From Desulfovibrio sp. X2 (GTDB lineage Bacteria > Desulfobacterota > Desulfovibrionia > Desulfovibrionales > Desulfovibrionaceae), in NCBI RefSeq assembly GCF_000422205.1, contig NZ_ATHV01000014.1, positions 61,440 through 125,439 on the forward strand: 64,000 bases of DNA, read 5' to 3'. Below are positions 63,271 to 64,000 of this stretch, one piece after another. The notes below the pieces were generated by a model, which saw nothing but the letters and a program-made list of their open reading frames with translations, searched no databases and had not been told where the DNA came from. How positions within the stretch are numbered: the first letter of the stretch is position 1; every line of letters begins with the position of its first letter. The position numbers and the translations under genes are program-made.

Positions 63271-63338
63271 CGCTCCCGCAGCGCCGAAAGGCGCGAAAGA
63301 AGGACTTCGGAAGAATTTGCAGGAATGTTCGGACGCCT

Positions 63339-63710
63339 TCAGGGCGCCGAGGTTGGATCGGAGCCGCAGCGAAGGTCGAGACTTCGGGCGAGGTCGGCGC
63401 AGCAGGCAGGCCATTGCGCGGGTGGGATGCTTTCATCGGGCAGGCAGACGCAGTTGCAGAGCTCGAAGCGCAGGCACTGCGCACTCGGATGCCCGGCAAG
63501 CTCACGGCGCAGGTCCTCTGCGAGGCCGAGGTAGAGCGGCACCACGTTGTACCCGGCGATATGCCCCTTTGGGTGGCGGTAGCCGAGCAGGTAGAGCGCA
63601 GGTGTCGGATCGAAATCCTCTTTCAGCGAAAATATCCGGAACGGGTATGCCCGTCCCGAGGCGCCGGTAAGCGTCGTCTCTTCCAGAAAATTCATGCCTG
63701 AAAAATCCAT
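63339..63710 (-). CDS. Conserved-looking cytoplasmic protein, unknown
   Basis: The 123-residue protein starts at ATG 63710 with AGGGGAGGCC upstream. It contains VVPLYLGLAEDLRRELAGH and a C-terminal cysteine-rich area (LCNCVCLPDE, PACCADLARS). The YLG...DL..EL..H segment is loosely like a GIY-YIG fold but lacks the expected catalytic residues. An in-frame GTG upstream is less likely. Function unknown. Confidence 0.6.
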   Translation of the reverse strand: MDFSGMNFLEETTLTGASGRAYPFRIFSLKEDFDPTPALYLLGYRHPKGHIAGYNVVPLYLGLAEDLRRELAGHPSAQCLRFELCNCVCLPDESIPPAQWPACCADLARSLDLRCGSDPTSAP

Positions 63711-63959
63711 GGCCTCCCCTGGGTGATCGTGAGGTGTTTTTTCCAGAGGGTGCCGGAAAAAAACCATCCCATCAACCCGGACGATTCGCGAACCAAGCGC
63801 TCGGGCAGTCCCCCCATCCGCATTCCCCTCACGCCGTCATCCGGCCGCGCGGCGGGTTTCAGGGAACTTGACTCCCGGGCTCTCGTCTTCTTGGTTCCCG
63901 CCATCCTGGGATTTCGTCCGGGCTCACGTCGCCCCGTCTTTCCCCGGGTGCTCTCTCTT
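63711..63959. other. Terminal non-coding stretch
   Basis: No gene with support is seen in these 249 bp. The sequence then changes into adapter sequence. Confidence 0.5.
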
Positions 63960-64000
63960 AGATCGGAAGAGCGTCGTGTAGGGAAAGAGTGTAGATCTCG
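63960..64000. other. Illumina TruSeq adapter read-through (artefact)
   Basis: The final 41 bases begin AGATCGGAAGAGCGTCGTGT and continue as the TruSeq universal adapter, reverse complement. They are not genomic. Confidence 0.98.

Overview
The window is GC-rich DNA whose gene content points to a sulfate-reducing deltaproteobacterium of the Desulfovibrio group (Desulfovibrionales). The indicators are a complex I-like operon without the NADH-oxidising subunits, paired TauE/SafE-type permeases beside a four-cluster ferredoxin-like protein, a Psr/Phs-type molybdoprotein, many signalling proteins, and several short proteins that look lineage-restricted. Genus and species cannot be fixed by reading alone. 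The last 41 bases match an Illumina sequencing adapter, so the right end is probably a contig end and not biology.

Layout. 1-4751: a truncated FAD/NAD oxidoreductase, CheW, a DUF218 protein, a response regulator, a secreted protein and a metallo-beta-lactamase-fold hydrolase, all on the minus strand. 4970-9330: a two-domain acyltransferase resembling ornithine-lipid synthase OlsF, an S24-type repressor with an operator pair and a divergent promoter, and a PLP aminotransferase. 9516-17113: signalling genes (a multidomain protein with eroded active sites, a receiver-PAS-GGDEF protein, CheX, a histidine kinase with a Cys-rich PAS), small unknown proteins and an HsdR-N-like protein.

17460-21527 is a minus-strand cluster: ferredoxin-like protein, TSUP permease, membrane protein, second TSUP permease. 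21841-33508 is a twelve-gene complex I-like operon in the order A-B-C-D-H-I-J-K, antiporter-like, small membrane protein, antiporter-like, M, N. Facing it across a 423-bp control region is a cytoplasmic molybdopterin oxidoreductase (33932-36013). The same 57-58-bp operator-like architecture occurs twice in that region and once upstream of the ferredoxin-like gene, suggesting one sulfur/electron-transfer regulon.

36188-43639: membrane and housekeeping genes (ICMT-like, DUF4396-like, pirin, DUF190, DUF554, YbjQ-like, MltB), a small zinc-ribbon ORF interrupted by an in-frame TGA, and an FMN riboswitch controlling ribB. 43640-50126: convergent and divergent intergenic regions carrying copies of a roughly 120-bp palindromic repeat, an S24-like repressor translationally coupled to an MFS transporter, an M48 protease, a hybrid sensor kinase and a thiol peroxidase lacking the resolving cysteine.

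50127-63959: a P-type H+-ATPase, small proteins, a PilZ protein, HU, a TolC-family protein, a 3D-domain protein, an AraC regulator with an EamA exporter, a nitrilase remnant, and a divergent MFS/LysR pair. The strongest candidates for new biology are the palindromic repeat family, the repressor-controlled short transcription unit at 7.7-8.05 kb, the shared operator architecture around the complex I-like and ferredoxin operons, and the degenerate signalling proteins.
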